Positions 10,671 through 22,168 of a DNA stretch of 64,000 nucleotides are shown here, piece after piece (position 1 is the first letter of the stretch; every line of letters starts with the position of its first letter). The translations under genes and the position numbers were made by a program. Origin of the DNA: Scilla litardierei (taxonomy: Eukaryota > Streptophyta > Magnoliopsida > Asparagales > Asparagaceae); contig CM061139.1 in the NCBI GenBank assembly GCA_030789695.1, forward strand, positions 197,815,641-197,879,640. The letters are read 5' to 3'. Below the pieces are notes generated by a model, which had not been told where the DNA came from, made no database searches, and was given only the letters and a program-made list of their open reading frames with translations.

Positions 10671-10972
10671 ATGCTACAAAGGTACATTCTTCATCTTTTC
10701 GCTTCCTCGTCGCTCCTACGAGGTTCCTTCTTCTTCCACCCGTCTCCCATTGCCGAATAGCCCTCAAAAGAGCCTTGGGTGACGCTCCGGAGTGGGTGCA
10801 AGTCCCTTAAGCTCATTTTTGCTCCCGATCGCTCCATATTTCCTGAAATCCGACAAAAACAAGAAATAGTGAAAATTAACACAATATCGTCGAATACTCG
10901 TGAAAATCGCAATATGAGAAACCGAAATGGCATGCAAATATGCTGAAAAAGGTGTAAAATATGGGCCGATCA

Positions 10973-10992
10973 AAATCCCCCAAGCTTACCTC
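10973..10992 (-). other. Polypurine tract of the LARD-like element
   Basis: The minus strand reads AAGCTTGGGGGATTTT immediately before the TGATCG start of the 3' LTR. It is a standard plus-strand DNA primer for an LTR element. Confidence 0.7.
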
Positions 10993-12967
10993 TTACTCGT
11001 CCTCGAGGGAGATAAGTAAAGAGACGAACTCGGGACATGAAAATAAAGGGAATGAAATGAAAGAAAAAGAAAGAACACGAGGTGGAAGGGGTCGCTAGAT
11101 TCTTCTCTTAGATCTCAAGCCATAAGCTATACATCACGATAACTTGGAAAATACAGATCACATGCTATAAGGATTTCATATCTTACATAAACATGGTACT
11201 TGCAAGCTTTTAAGAACAACAAAAGGGATTCTCTAAATTTATACAATCAATTCATATCCACATCATGCATTCCATATAATTTAATATACAATTGTTGGCG
11301 ATGTACTTTTCAATCAAGAGTCATAACAGAAGCATATAAGAATCACACCAAACATGCAATGGAGAATAGAATAAATCATGGCATTCACATATTTATATCA
11401 AATCATGAAAAATCTCCATATCTAATATATTTTGCAAAGTCTCAGCATTATCGAATATTCTCATTCATGCACGTCTCCACTCTAATGTCATACTCACTCA
11501 TATGGTCAAATGAATTCACCCCCCCCCCCCCCCCAAGCTTAGCTTGAGGCGTCGCATCCAAAGGAGTATAATAGTGGAAAATGGGATTTTTGCCTTGGTT
11601 TTCCCAAGTATTTTGTGGCTCCAATAATGAGATAGAGAAATATTTTTTTTTCTTTTGGACTTTGTTTCTCATTTTTCTTTTTGGATTTTTGTAGGAGTTA
11701 TATGATTTGTATTTTTTGGATTTTGGCTCCTTTTTGGCTTTTTGGACTTTTTGGAGCAACCTTTTCTTTTGTAGGGATTTTTGGGAAATAGATGCGATAT
11801 AAGTAGCTTTAGGAGGTGAGCTCAAGTGACATGTAGAGAATAAAAAGATATATGTGGAGAAAGAAATAATGTAACACTCGGTTCACTCTAAGATGTGCAC
11901 GAACGGTTCAATAAAATAATACTTCAACTAAAACTCATATGTAAGCATGGATATTCTCAATCATCTCAATAAATAGTGAAGTCAAGCAGTAAAGTTTACA
12001 ACCATATCAGGCATGCAACAGAAGGTGAATAAGACAATAAAACTGATGCTTCAGATATACTAATGATGCGTGAATCTTGGTGCATTTCCAACAAAAGCAT
12101 ACTAAACACTAATCCATACATTCAGTTTCAATTAATATCATGCATTCATGTAGAGGAATCATCAAAAGAAATAGATTTGCAAGCACATGTGAATAACAAG
12201 ACTATGGAATACTCTAAGTAGCATGGCAAGGAATAATAAGCATCGTGATGGTTGGTAAAGCAATAAGAGATATCATCATACAAAACTCATCTAGCGGAAG
12301 AAGAGAAAAGGAAAATAAAGAAATAAAAATAAAAGAGGGGAAAGAAAAGAAAATCAAGCACACAATATGATGCATGAACACACATAAAAGGAAAATAAGA
12401 TGGTAAAATCAAAAAGACGATGCAAAAATTTGAAAAATTTTATAAATTTTTCAAACCCTAAAATAAAGTAAAAATGCAACTAATGCATCTAAATGGCATG
12501 GAAATGCACTCCCCAAGCTTAAACTTCACATTGTCCTCAATGTGATCATAAAAGGAAAAATATGAGGAACAACGATAAATATGAGGGAGGTGAATGAAAA
12601 ATGATGAAATGAATGACATGAAATCCTAAAGCAACTACATGCACATACAATGATGCATGAGAGCGCTTTCCCCCAAGCTTATACCAAACAATCCTATTCA
12701 AGTGACTCAATCAAAAATGTCATGGCTTTGCAAAGCGTGATCAAGTCAAATGAATAAGAAAGTGAGTATTCACTTGAAAGAAATGCTCGATGGTGGTGAG
12801 CAAAAGGATGTGTCGTATCAAAATATGGAGAGGGGAATTAATATATATAATGGGTTTGGGGTGTAAAAGATTTTTGTTGCCATCATATGAGGTGATATTT
12901 ATTCAAGCAAATCTATACGGTCCTCTCGCTGTCGAGAGGATTCGTGTTTATTGAAAGCATAAAATTT
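10993..12967. other. Non-coding interior of the LARD-like element
   Basis: About 2 kb of AT-rich sequence has no credible ORF on either strand. It contains a 16-C homopolymer (11519-11534) and three scattered CCCCAAGCTT segments (near 11531, 12511 and 12671). Confidence 0.6.
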
Positions 12968-14530
12968 CTACACTGCTGGATTGATATCACCTATAGTAAA
13001 AGGCGGATCCAGTATCTTTGCCGGTGCAGGCAACTGCTCTAACTGCTCCTTCCGTGGCTCCGCCAGATGCGTGTGTCCACAGACTCCAACGAACTCCAGC
13101 AATGCATCCTCCAGCATTCCCACAAGGACTCCACCTGTACCCTGCAGAGAATAGGATGCATCAGTTCGCTGCAAAAAATTCACCCTCGTAATAAAAGTAT
13201 CCCAAAGAGGATCGTCTATAGAAATATATGGAATAAATGATGGTGGACGATACTTCCCTGGAAATAATCCAATATCCTCACGTGCCGTGATAGCTGTCTC
13301 CATGGTATCCTCTCTCAGCTGCTCAGGTAAATCTAGATCATAGGTGTGGACTTCCTCGATATGCTCGTCAAACTGTGACACGTCCAAGCATACCTCCGGT
13401 CCATAATCGTATGTGTGCTGCAAGAGGTACGACGTGTCAAAAATATCTGAATCAAAATAAATATCAAATGGAATACATGATTCAGAAATGGAATGGGTAA
13501 AAATATCTCCCTGAGTGGAAGCAGTAAGCTCTGTGGGATAGTCCTCTGCGGCAGTGGAAGGATGAGGTGGCTGCGGTAGCTCAAATGGAGGAGGGTAGTG
13601 CTCGGGATCCTCATGAATGGCTATGTCCTCGTCCCGATGCACGACCTCCTCGGCAATAAACTCTGGCTCCGTGTGTGATGCCTCCTCAAAAGCATGCTCT
13701 GGCTCGACAGTGTGCTCATTTGCCTTCTCATCAACTATCAATGTAGGCTCTCTCTGGGATGGTGATGCTGGCTGCTCAGGTATGTCAACTTGTGGGGATG
13801 TATCATGTGGATGGGAATGCCCGCAATCAATCCGAAAATATAGTCTATCCCCCTCAAGACTGACATGGATGTCCTCCTCAATTGTTCCTGCAGCTGAAAC
13901 ACGGTTCATAACAAAATCTGCAAATCGTAGCTCAATTGCATCACCTGCTGTAATGCTCTCTGAACTGGTGAACCTCACTGACTCCAAGAGGCCATCCAAT
14001 AATCTCTGAAATGCGTCCTCCTCTGGCTGCGCTGGTGGCTCAATTTCTGCTTCCTCCACTGTACCTTCGTCCATCCACTCTTCATATGCAACAGCTGTAT
14101 TGTAGGAAGTGGGATCGACGGTGGCACATTCTGGCTCTGGTAATATGATTGGAGATGCTTCTTGCCCATAAGATGAAGAAGCAGAATTGATATCTTTGGA
14201 AATCTCTGCAACCTTAATCATGAGCGCATTCATTTCAAGTTCTCTCTTTATCCCTTCCAATCGAAGGTGGCTCTTTTCAAGCCCGGCTTGCATTTCAACC
14301 TGGTGTGCATGCATCTCATCAAAAAAGATCATTTGTTTCTCATCAAGCTCGGGCCAGTGCGTCTCCTCAAAAAAGTATTCTCCCATCTGAGCACTCTGAT
14401 CATAATAGTATTCTCCCGTCTGAGCACTCTGATCATAATAGTATTCTCCCATCTGAGCACTCTGATCAAAATAGTAATCTCCCATCTGAGCACTCTGATC
14501 AAAATCTGTGGTCCACGTAGTATAATCCAT
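12968..14530 (-). CDS. Unrecognised 520-residue ORF of a LARD-like element
   Basis: I do not recognise this protein. It starts about 170 bp after the primer-binding site, where gag normally begins, and runs 520 codons without a stop. The N-terminus has four near-identical 11-residue units of the type DQSAQMGEYYY (33-bp DNA repeats, 14376-14507). Next is a probable helical segment (about residues 60-115, rich in E, K, L and M), then a long acidic, Pro-rich low-complexity middle (about 120-350). The C-terminus is better mixed and hydrophobic (about 400-520). No CCHC knuckle, DSG protease, YxDD box or integrase motif is visible. An open frame of this length in a recent element suggests maintained coding. 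It could be a highly diverged capsid-like protein or a captured host fragment; I cannot tell which. Confidence 0.7.
   Translation of the reverse strand: MDYTTWTTDFDQSAQMGDYYFDQSAQMGEYYYDQSAQTGEYYYDQSAQMGEYFFEETHWPELDEKQMIFFDEMHAHQVEMQAGLEKSHLRLEGIKRELEMNALMIKVAEISKDINSASSSYGQEASPIILPEPECATVDPTSYNTAVAYEEWMDEGTVEEAEIEPPAQPEEDAFQRLLDGLLESVRFTSSESITAGDAIELRFADFVMNRVSAAGTIEEDIHVSLEGDRLYFRIDCGHSHPHDTSPQVDIPEQPASPSQREPTLIVDEKANEHTVEPEHAFEEASHTEPEFIAEEVVHRDEDIAIHEDPEHYPPPFELPQPPHPSTAAEDYPTELTASTQGDIFTHSISESCIPFDIYFDSDIFDTSYLLQHTYDYGPEVCLDVSQFDEHIEEVHTYDLDLPEQLREDTMETAITAREDIGLFPGKYRPPSFIPYISIDDPLWDTFITRVNFLQRTDASYSLQGTGGVLVGMLEDALLEFVGVCGHTHLAEPRKEQLEQLPAPAKILDPPFTIGDINPAV
14376..14507 (-). repeat. 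Four 33-bp in-frame repeats
   Basis: Units reading GTATTCTCCCATCTGAGCAC plus CTGATCATAATA recur four times with few changes. They encode the DQSAQMGEYYY-type units at the protein's N-terminus. Confidence 0.9.
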
Positions 14531-14696
14531 AGCACCTGATCAACAAAGATAAATACCTGGAGAAAAGATATCAGTGGCACAAAAGAATATAGAAATGATA
14601 ATAATGGTGGCGGGGGTGAAAATTTCCTTTTGTTAGTTTTTTTTCGTAGTCTAATCAACCTAATTGTGACAAATTAGCACCCAACGGAAAACACCT

Positions 14697-14713
14697 CCCC
14701 GGCAACGGCGCCA
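14697..14713 (-). other. Primer-binding site, tRNA-Asp type
   Basis: The plus strand reads CCCCGGCAACGGCGCCA, the 3' end of plant tRNA-Asp including CCA, six bases from the LTR edge. It therefore primes minus-strand synthesis for an element read on the minus strand. Confidence 0.85.
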
Positions 14714-14719
14714 AAAACA

Positions 14720-16842
14720 TGATCGCGCCCCGGATACACGTCCCGGAGCGACGGTTGTAGTTTTACCGCAAGCGCACGGTCAAGTGGCGAGCGGGTATCG
14801 AACACGAGGAGGTGGTGTTGGCTCCAATCTATCCTAGGTTGGCTCAACTACGAATGTTTTATTGGTGGAGATGGTTATGAAATGATATAATGGAAATGGT
14901 GGTGGATGTCGGTGTCGGAGATAGAGAAGTCGGATAAGTATCGATTTAAATACAAGATAATAAAAGAGTCTAGGGTTAGGGAATCCCCACCACGGATCGT
15001 CATACATCATTGTAAATAGTGAATCTCAATATTACTAGACATGTGTTGAGGTGAACTAGTCGTAACTGAATAGAGAACCAAGCTCATGCTCTCGCGCTAT
15101 TGCCGGTCTATAGCAACCTAGGATAGGGCCCAATCTCTTGCAAACCCTAACCTAAGCCACTAGCATTAGGATCGACATCATCGTTCAATCGCTCTTCGAG
15201 CCCACTCTCGTGCAAACTCGAGTCACGATCTAGGTTGTGATAGCTCGTATTCGTCCAATCTCTTGCAAACGAATATGTGTATAGATTTACAATTAAAAAT
15301 CCTAGCTTTGGTCCAATCTCTTGCAAACCAAATCTAGGGAAATCCAATTGTAAATCTAAATCAAATATCTAGACCTTCCCATCGATTAGAATCCAATCTC
15401 TTGCAAACCCCAATCGATGGAAATCCCTAGCTATTCGTAATAAATCAATCACAACATAATCTCCTAGCAATCCTAGCAATTTTGAGGTTCATTCATTACA
15501 AATATGAAATTAGATCCATAGGGTTCATCCCCATGCCCTAGAACAACAAATCTACTCAAGCATAGCAATAACGATATATAGATCAATAAAAACCATTGCT
15601 TGCATAAAAAAAGATAGAAAAACAAAGATTCAAATAATAAGAATAAAAATACTTATCTTTGATGAAGATCTTCAATCCAAATACAAGCTTTTAGATCCAA
15701 GAGGGGGCCTAGGGCATGGCCTAACCTCTAAAACAATCCTAAGAAAAACATATGGGGGCTAAGAAAACACAATCGGGGTCCTCTCTAATGGTGGCTACAA
15801 AACCCTTATATATCCCCCCAAAACCCTAACAAGAAAACCCTGGAAAACCCCTCAAATTCGTGCCCAAAAACAGCCCAAACCGCAACTTAAAATCTGGGCC
15901 CGTCGCCGACTCGGCCGAGTGGAAAATGTGACTCGGCCGAGTGGAAATTCCTGCACTGCAGCGTCAACTTGCAGAAATTCTCCAGATTTCATCCAACCTC
16001 TGATTGGCGCGTTCTTAGCGGCGTTGGAACCGTCATGAAGTCTACTATCCATAAAAAATATGAGAAAAATACTTTGATTGCTGAAATGATAGAAGATTTC
16101 AAAAGAGTGGGAGGCTGTCTGAAAATCTGGGCGCTGCGTGTCCTCGGCATCACTCGGCCGAGCGGACTTCTCTACTCGGTCGAGTGGGCTTCTCTACTCG
16201 GCTGAGTGACAGACCTTGTAGAATTCCAGTAAGTCGGGGGTCTTGGGGGATCTGTCTTCGGAGGTGGCTCGGCCGAGTGGCTTTACTCACTCGGCCGAGG
16301 GGCGTTCGGTACTCGGCCGAGTCGGAACCGTCAAAAGCCTGTACATTTCCAGTAAGTCGGCCTCTTTTGATGGTGGATTTCCCATGCCACTCGGGCGATG
16401 CGATCTTCATACTCGGCCGAGTGGGATATCGTCCCTCGGCCGAGTGCACGCCCAATTCCTTCTGTTGGAGCGTGTCCGGTCGGGTCGGCCGAGCGGTCTT
16501 CTTGCTCGGCCGAGTGAGTGCTTCACTCGGCCGAGTGATATGCTACAAAGGCACATTCTTCATCTTTTCGCTTCCTCGTCGCTCCTACGAGGTTCCTTCT
16601 TCTTCCACCCGTCTCCCATCGCCGAATAGCCCTCAAAAGAGCCTTGGGTGACGCTCCGGAGTGGGTGCAAGTCACTTAAGCTCATTTTTGCTCCCGATCG
16701 CTCCATATTTCCTGAAATCCGACAAAAACAAGAAATAGTGAAAAGTAACACAATATCGTCGAATACTCGTGAAAATCGCAATATGAGCAACCGAAATGGC
16801 ATGCAAATATGCTGAAAAAAGGTGTAAAATATGGACCGATCA
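14720..16842 (-). repeat. 5' LTR (minus-strand sense) of the LARD-like element
   Basis: This is the partner of 8851-10972, with the same palindrome cluster, TATA box and hairpin array. Its hairpin 4 pairs slightly better than in the other copy: CCTAGCTTTGG against CCAAATCTAGG. Confidence 0.9.
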
Positions 16843-17447
16843 TCCATGCGGCAGCTCCATACGACCGTGTGGACTTGATTGCTTCAGATGCTCCTCTAGA
16901 TCCACACTTTGTACGGCCGTATGAAGGATCCTATACGGCCATACTCATCTTTCATATCCCTTCTTCTCCTCTCCAAGATCACTCTAACATTCATCCCTAT
17001 ATCTACAAGCTCAACACTCCAGTGCTCCAGCTTCAACTTCAAGTTCATTTCTTCAACAACCCTCAAAGCTGCTCTTCAATCTACAACCAAACTCCAGAGT
17101 TTTCTCAAACTCCATATATCTTCAGCTACACACTCCAGCTTCATGTGTTCCAACTTAAAAAAATGCCCAAGTGCTTCATGACCCAACGCTCTTAAACTCC
17201 AAAATGTCTCATCATCTTCTCTCTTTACAAGCTCCACCCACAAGCTCCAAAATGCTCAAAGTGCGAAATTACTCCACGAAAGCCCAAAATGCTCCAAACT
17301 CCTCCCTATTCACCTGAAAAGCACCGAGGAGACCAAAAGCGTAAAAAGGAACAAAAGCGATAAAAATGACACGGAAAACGAGGCGAAATCGAGTAGCATG
17401 AATGAAATGAAGATGAAAACTTTATATAAAAACAACCTATCAGTGAT

Positions 17448-18146
17448 GATGCACTCCATCATATCCCATTCCCATAAAATAAATCTGCAGAACACGAAAA
17501 TTCTTCAGAATGGTGAATCTCCATCTTATGGAGTGAAAACCAATCTCCATTAAAAATAAAATAATAAGACATTTTCATTGAGAGTACTTGATGGATATTT
17601 ATCCACTCACCGTGAAGGGCCGATATAGTATCTTACCGTACTTATCATCCTCTAAATGGTCAGATGTAGGCATGTTATCCAACCGCAGGCTAGCTTTTCT
17701 AAAAACTATTAAGACAAATTATCAAAATTACGGGCACAATGGATAAAACTGGGATATAAAAATAATTTGCAACTGGAATAAAAGTTGAACACCCTGAAGT
17801 ATGTGTTCACACCCAGAATGCGTTAAAGAGTCGATAAAAAGAGGTATGATTTTATCACATTAATTTGAAAATGGTGAAGTTCGCCTCATTCCCATATTCC
17901 CCTTACTTATGTTGCATGCTATCTCCCCACGATCAAGTTCAACCCTCTCATTAGAGGGCGCGTGGAGACGATCTATATGCATCCGTATCCTGAGCATCGC
18001 ATCGATGCTACAGCTGAATCAAATGAAGAGGAATTTTGGCGGTTAAAATAAAAAACTCCCGCTTCAACCGATGTGCCCATTTAATGAGACATCACATCAC
18101 TCGACCTCAACCGACGCTTCGTTTGAGTTCAAGCGATGAGGGCCAT
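17448..18146. other. Unassigned sequence, possibly retroelement 3' interior
   Basis: No coding region is visible. Its position before a Tat-like LTR that begins with TGTTAATATTGG after GATGAGGGCCAT suggests it may be the 3' interior of that element. This is inference only. Confidence 0.3.
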
Positions 18147-18901
18147 TGTTAATATTGGTCCAGACGATGAAGCGGAAAAAAGGGGGCTATGCTACCCGAA
18201 TGAAGAAGTCTACCAAGGGTGCACAACCTTAGGCCAAAGTCCCGAGAAGCCCACATGAAAAATAAAACGCTTACCCAGTGAAAATGAAGCCATGTTCTAC
18301 CCATTGAGCTTCTGAGCCTCAAGGGGTGGTTAATGGTGGGCTTGATATTAATGGCGGGGTAAGTGGACATCAGTTACGCCTATCTTTTAGGGACAATCAT
18401 ACCACCATTACAACAGAGTTGTTGTCTACTAACGGCACTGAGGGGACACACTCTCATCTATAAATAGCCCAAACGACGACGGGATTGGGGACAAGCTCCA
18501 GAGATACTAAGCACTAGGTACTCTGGCTACTCTCTCCCTTTTGCACTTTACATTTCTTCCTCCATAGCTCAGTGTGACAGAACCAAGAACATCTCCCAAT
18601 AGGTCAGCCTTGGCTGCCTGAGTCACCTTTGAGTCTCTTACTGACTTAAGCATCGGAGGGGATTTGGGTCAGAACCCAGATCCGACCCTCTTAACGATTT
18701 GTCTGTACTGCAGATATCTCGGTATGCAGCTCAGCAGATAGCTTAGAGTTTAGTCGGGCTTCACCTGATAGCTCGGACTCAGCTCTCCAGGACCCGGATC
18801 CATTCATCCTTTGGTCATACTCCTCAGCCGACGAAGCGCCAAGTCACTGGAGGCGTCCTCGTCAGCCCAATCTCACGGTTTGACAAAATCACCTGTAAAC
18901 A
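18147..18901 (+). mobile_element. Tat/Ogre-like Ty3/gypsy LTR, fragment or solo
   Basis: The sequence starts TGTTAATATTGG and has a TATA box (CTATAAATAG, 18459-18468) followed by a CT-rich stretch. It contains GACTTAAGCATCGGAGGGG, a leader segment typical of Tat-lineage LTRs; the minus-strand LTR at 46224-47189 has the related GACTTAGGCATCGGAGGGG. The right edge (GTAAACA) is placed by comparison with the paralogous repeat at 30178, where this sequence is absent. No convincing target duplication was found. Confidence 0.5.
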
Positions 18902-18902
18902 A

Positions 18903-20166
18903 ATGTAAATATGTTTTTCATATAAAGATTTTAAAATTTAAAATCAAGGTTCCATCGGGCAAAGCACGATCGGCATGCTTTTGTCCATTTACTAGAAATA
19001 ACCAGTGTACGAAGTGCACGGTCACCCAAAAAAATCACACATAGAATTCGAGACTCACGCACAGTGGTGAAAGAGAGAGAGAAGAGTAGGTGTGAGTGTG
19101 TGAATTGTCTGGGGTTTAAACATGGAAGAATTTCGACGTCGGAATACTTTCAATGGCAAACCCGTTCATAGGGGGTGGCAAAGCCGTAAATTCTGCAGCG
19201 ACAAACCTGTAACTAAGTGAAGGCTAAGGGCTTTAAGGTTTATTGCGAGGGGAAGGGGGTCAATGGGACATTGCCATATATGACAAATCCCATAAACCAC
19301 CACCTCTGTTGTATAATAAATAAATTCGATCTAAAAACTAAGCTCAAGCTTGTTCTAACCGGATCAGGTTAAGTCGGGCACGGATAATGCTTGGTCCGGT
19401 TCCTAACCCTAGACGATTATATGATCTGGATATTTCAATAGCTATCCTTTAAAAATGGAGCAGATTTCGGATAGTGTAATATCTGTTTTGTTAATTCTCC
19501 GGTAGGGATGAGAAGCTTTCATTTGGACATGCCACATCATCATTCCTACTCATCCCTTCACTAATTCTAGAAGAATTAGTGAAGGGATGAGTAGGAATGA
19601 TGATGTGGCATGCCCAAATGAAAGCCCAATCGGGCTTTGGGCATGCCCATTCTCATCCCTATTCTCCGGTACGCACGTGTATAAAGACAAAATTTCTTGC
19701 ACTCATGGTAGTAATGATTTTGAAATATTGAAATATGTGTAATATAAGTGTACAAAATTAACAGTCATCAATTTAAAGAAAATCTTTCTTTACGTTTATT
19801 TATTTTGTTTCTACCAATTCTAATTCTAAGAAGATGCTATATGAAGCGCATTCCGATAATATTCAAAACCGAATATCATCTGTTGAATCGGATATGTATA
19901 TCATAGACAATGTCCGATTGGGCAAAATAGGATTGGATTCTGATATGGCTATAACCATATCCACCACCAACCCCAAAACCGAAAAAACGAGGAAAAGAAA
20001 ATTTATAACACGAGAATGGAACAAACTTAATCTAGAATCTTATCGGTTAGCTTTGTGAGCATTTATTAATCTTTTGCTAAATTTGACGAGTAAATGCAAG
20101 AAGGAAGGACTAGACTCTTGTAGTCCAAGATCAAATTTGATGACACAATGGGGTATAATAAAGTAT
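18903..20166 (+). repeat. Dispersed repeat, copy 1 (paralog at 30178-33430)
   Basis: Long stretches align with 30178-33430 in the same order, for example ATGTAAATATGTTTTTCATA, GATCTAAAAACTA, CATGCTTGGTCC-like blocks, GTCATCAATTTAAAGAAAATC and GTGAGCATTTATT. Similarity is clear but diverged. Copy 1 has a hAT MITE that copy 2 lacks; copy 2 has a gag-only LTR element that copy 1 lacks. Short ORFs here are not conserved. The nature of the parent repeat is unknown. Confidence 0.75.
19503..19661. mobile_element. hAT-type MITE
   Basis: The 159-bp element has perfect 12-bp terminal inverted repeats TAGGGATGAGAA/TTCTCATCCCTA and an 8-bp target duplication TTCTCCGG on both sides (19495-19502, 19662-19669). 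Most of the interior folds back on itself around ATTCTAGAAGAAT. The TAGGG start and 8-bp duplication point to hAT. The paralogous site near 30455 is empty. Confidence 0.9.
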
Positions 20167-20170
20167 TTTG

Positions 20171-20387
20171 TGTTATGAATGAGGGAGGCCTTTGGCCTCC
20201 CCTCCTTCATTACCCATTCATTAGGCCCCCATTACTTAGAGTAATGGGGACCATTGGTCTCCTAGAGGCTTTTGGCCTCCCCACTATGAGATATATAAAT
20301 AGAGCACCATGGCTCTTAGCTATGGTGACTTATTTCTTAGCAATGAAATTCTCTCTCTCTCTCTCTTGAGTTCATTATCATATAACA
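20171..20387 (+). repeat. 5' LTR of the copia element
   Basis: U3 contains stacked palindromes (GGGAGGCCTTTGGCCTCCC, CCCCATTACT/AGTAATGGGG, GACCATTGGTC) directly before the TATA box ATATATAAATAG (20291-20302). A CT microsatellite lies near the end. CGTTATCAGCAC follows as a non-standard primer site. Confidence 0.9.
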
Positions 20388-22168
20388 CGTTATCAGCACT
20401 TTTGCTCCTCTTTTTTGAGCTTTTCTACACTCCAAAATCCATCCTCTAATTTGTTACGCGCATAGGAATCTCTGGTTGCTGCTGTTCGTGGCGGATTTTC
20501 TCTTTGGCGTGCATTACTAAAGGAATCTCTTGGGCGTTTTCGGAGCGTGGATTTTTGTCTCTACGGATCTTCTCGTTTTTCGATCTTCCCTAGATTTTCA
20601 ATCTAGAGGTAATTTCCATCGATCCCGTAGATAAACAAATTTTTAATGTGGACCATTGGTCTTTTAACTTTTTGAGTACTTATCAGCTATTAGAGTAACC
20701 ATGACGTGCCTATTATTTAGGAAATAATAATAATATGTCAATTAATTTCCCGGTTGCGTAAAAACAACGTTGTTTCATAACATTCAGGCTCTATATGGTG
20801 ACTGTTGTTGACTTCATGTTGTGAATTAATGTAAACATGAAGATTTTTAGACAAACTCGGTTGAGTACTTACAAATTCATATGCTGTTGCGTTAGTGCGG
20901 TGGCCAGAAGACCATTAGTGCGTTAGTCAATTAATTTTTAATGTCTCCCCGTGGTCCGTAGATAATCAGCATTGCCTAACGTGCCTATTTCAATAATAGT
21001 TTTCACGATATAGAGCTAAAAAAATTATAAACCCAGATCAGTTACCCTTTGCTACAACATGCACTTAATGGGTGAAAGCTCATAAATCGTATGACAGTAC
21101 AATCTGTAACTATTAGTTTCGGGGTTCTTACACCTGCCCCCGCCTAGGGTTTTGGGATTATTTGTATTCCCCAACCCAAAAAATGGGCTTAATTTAATTA
21201 ACATTGATAGTTTTGTTGTTGGGCCTGCAGCCCACTTGTGCCTATCAATAACTAAATAAATTAATTGGGCCTGCAGCCCCAATTACTTAACGGTTATTAT
21301 TTTTGCCAACTAAATAATGGCTTGAAGCCAATTACTTAAAGGGACTATCCTCTATGTTAAATCACAAATAATTTCTATAGTCCATGTTGACAACTTTATT
21401 TAAACATCGCTTTTGCAAATTATTATCTATGGTTTACTAGGATTCTATTTTTCAAAATATAACTATCTTAAAGATCCTGAGACCGCTCTGCCGTTAGTCA
21501 ACTAACCTAACGGTGTATGACGTTTCCACGTGGTCTACGAGATAATTATATTTTCTAGTTTCCTTTATTAATATGTTTTGTTTGAGATATATGCGTGGTT
21601 GTTCATTTTTATGCCAGTAGCATATTTAGAACTGTGTGGATGTTTAAATAAGTAAAAATGTGTTTTTCGGTATCGGCCATTGTATACCTATTTACTTTCC
21701 TTGCACTTTTATTTTCTTTTGAGAGAATTTGTAAGTGAGGAAATTTGTATTTTAAAGCCAAAGCTCGATGCAACAGCACATAGAATTGATGAAAACTCCT
21801 TCAATGGATCATGATGTCGGTCAATGTGCTTGGCTAAGTTTGCTGGACCAACCTAGCTTGACTGGGTAACAAGTGGTCCTGGCTTAGTCAATTCCCTGGC
21901 CGCGTCCGCTGGACCGCAAGGAGTCGATTCATGACTGTGTAAGCCAAAGCTCGATGCAACAGCATATGAAGACGGAGATATAGGGACCCAGTTCAGTTTG
22001 GGTTTCCAAAGTTGTATTATTTTTTTTCCATTATGGACTTTAAAAAAACTTTGGACTGTGTACTATTTTGGGTATCTGGCCGATCCCCGCATTTTTACTT
22101 GTTTATTTCTTTATGCATGAATTTTTGAATTTTAATTAATTCATGCTCATTTTAAAATACGTAGATAA
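20388..22168 (+). other. Long untranslated leader of the copia element
   Basis: No ORF of note is present. A 25-bp segment (AAGCCAAAGCTCGATGCAAC plus AGCA) is repeated at 21757 and 21941. Two diverged blocks around 20890-20970 and 21480-21550 share GTTAGTCAA(C/T)TAA followed by CGTGGTC. These look like leader repeats, not genes. Confidence 0.55.

Larger units (their letters stand above)
8851..10972 (-). repeat. 3' LTR (minus-strand sense) of the LARD-like element
   Basis: This copy holds a CTCGGCCGAG palindrome cluster (10030-10670), a minus-strand TATA box (GATATATAAGGG, about 9935-9946) and, downstream of it, five hairpins with a shared 16-nt loop (9248-9550). Confidence 0.9.
8851..16842 (-). 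mobile_element. Complete non-autonomous LTR retrotransposon (LARD-like)
   Basis: Two LTRs (8851-10972 and 14720-16842) start TGATCG and end CGATCA, with a perfect target duplication TCCAT on both sides (8846-8850, 16843-16847). I counted about 37 differences between them by eye (roughly 98.3% identity), so insertion was recent. On the minus strand, a primer site matching the 3' end of tRNA-Asp follows the 5' LTR and a purine tract precedes the 3' LTR. The tRNA-Asp primer and the GGTGCTAATTTGTC leader resemble Athila/Tat gypsy elements. No gag, protease, reverse transcriptase or integrase is recognisable. The 3.7-kb interior holds a single 520-codon ORF and about 2 kb of AT-rich sequence. It must depend on another element's enzymes. 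Confidence 0.9.
8107..17442 (-). mobile_element. Solo LTR split by a nested LTR element
   Basis: Outer edges are TGTTAGAGC at 8107 and CCTATCA at 17442, flanked by a 5-bp duplication GTGAT (8102-8106 and 17443-17447). Removing the nested element at 8851-16842 and one copy of its 5-bp duplication leaves about 1,339 bp of LTR. The left edge shares an ACCGCAAGCGCACG segment with the left end of the nested LTR, suggesting related lineages and the same (minus) orientation. Around the nested insertion the old LTR carries its own palindromic motif (CATACGGCCGTATG and variants, 8600-8850 and 16848-16940). Confidence 0.75.

Noticed and set aside
10100..10933. Several ORFs across the CTCGGCCGAG cluster (and its copy near 15969-16847)
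   Set aside because: The stop-poor palindromic motif opens many frames. They lie in LTR U3, and the indels between the two LTRs shift them.
14690..14720. A tRNA-Asp gene
   Set aside because: Only the last 17 bases of the tRNA match. It is a primer-binding site next to an LTR.
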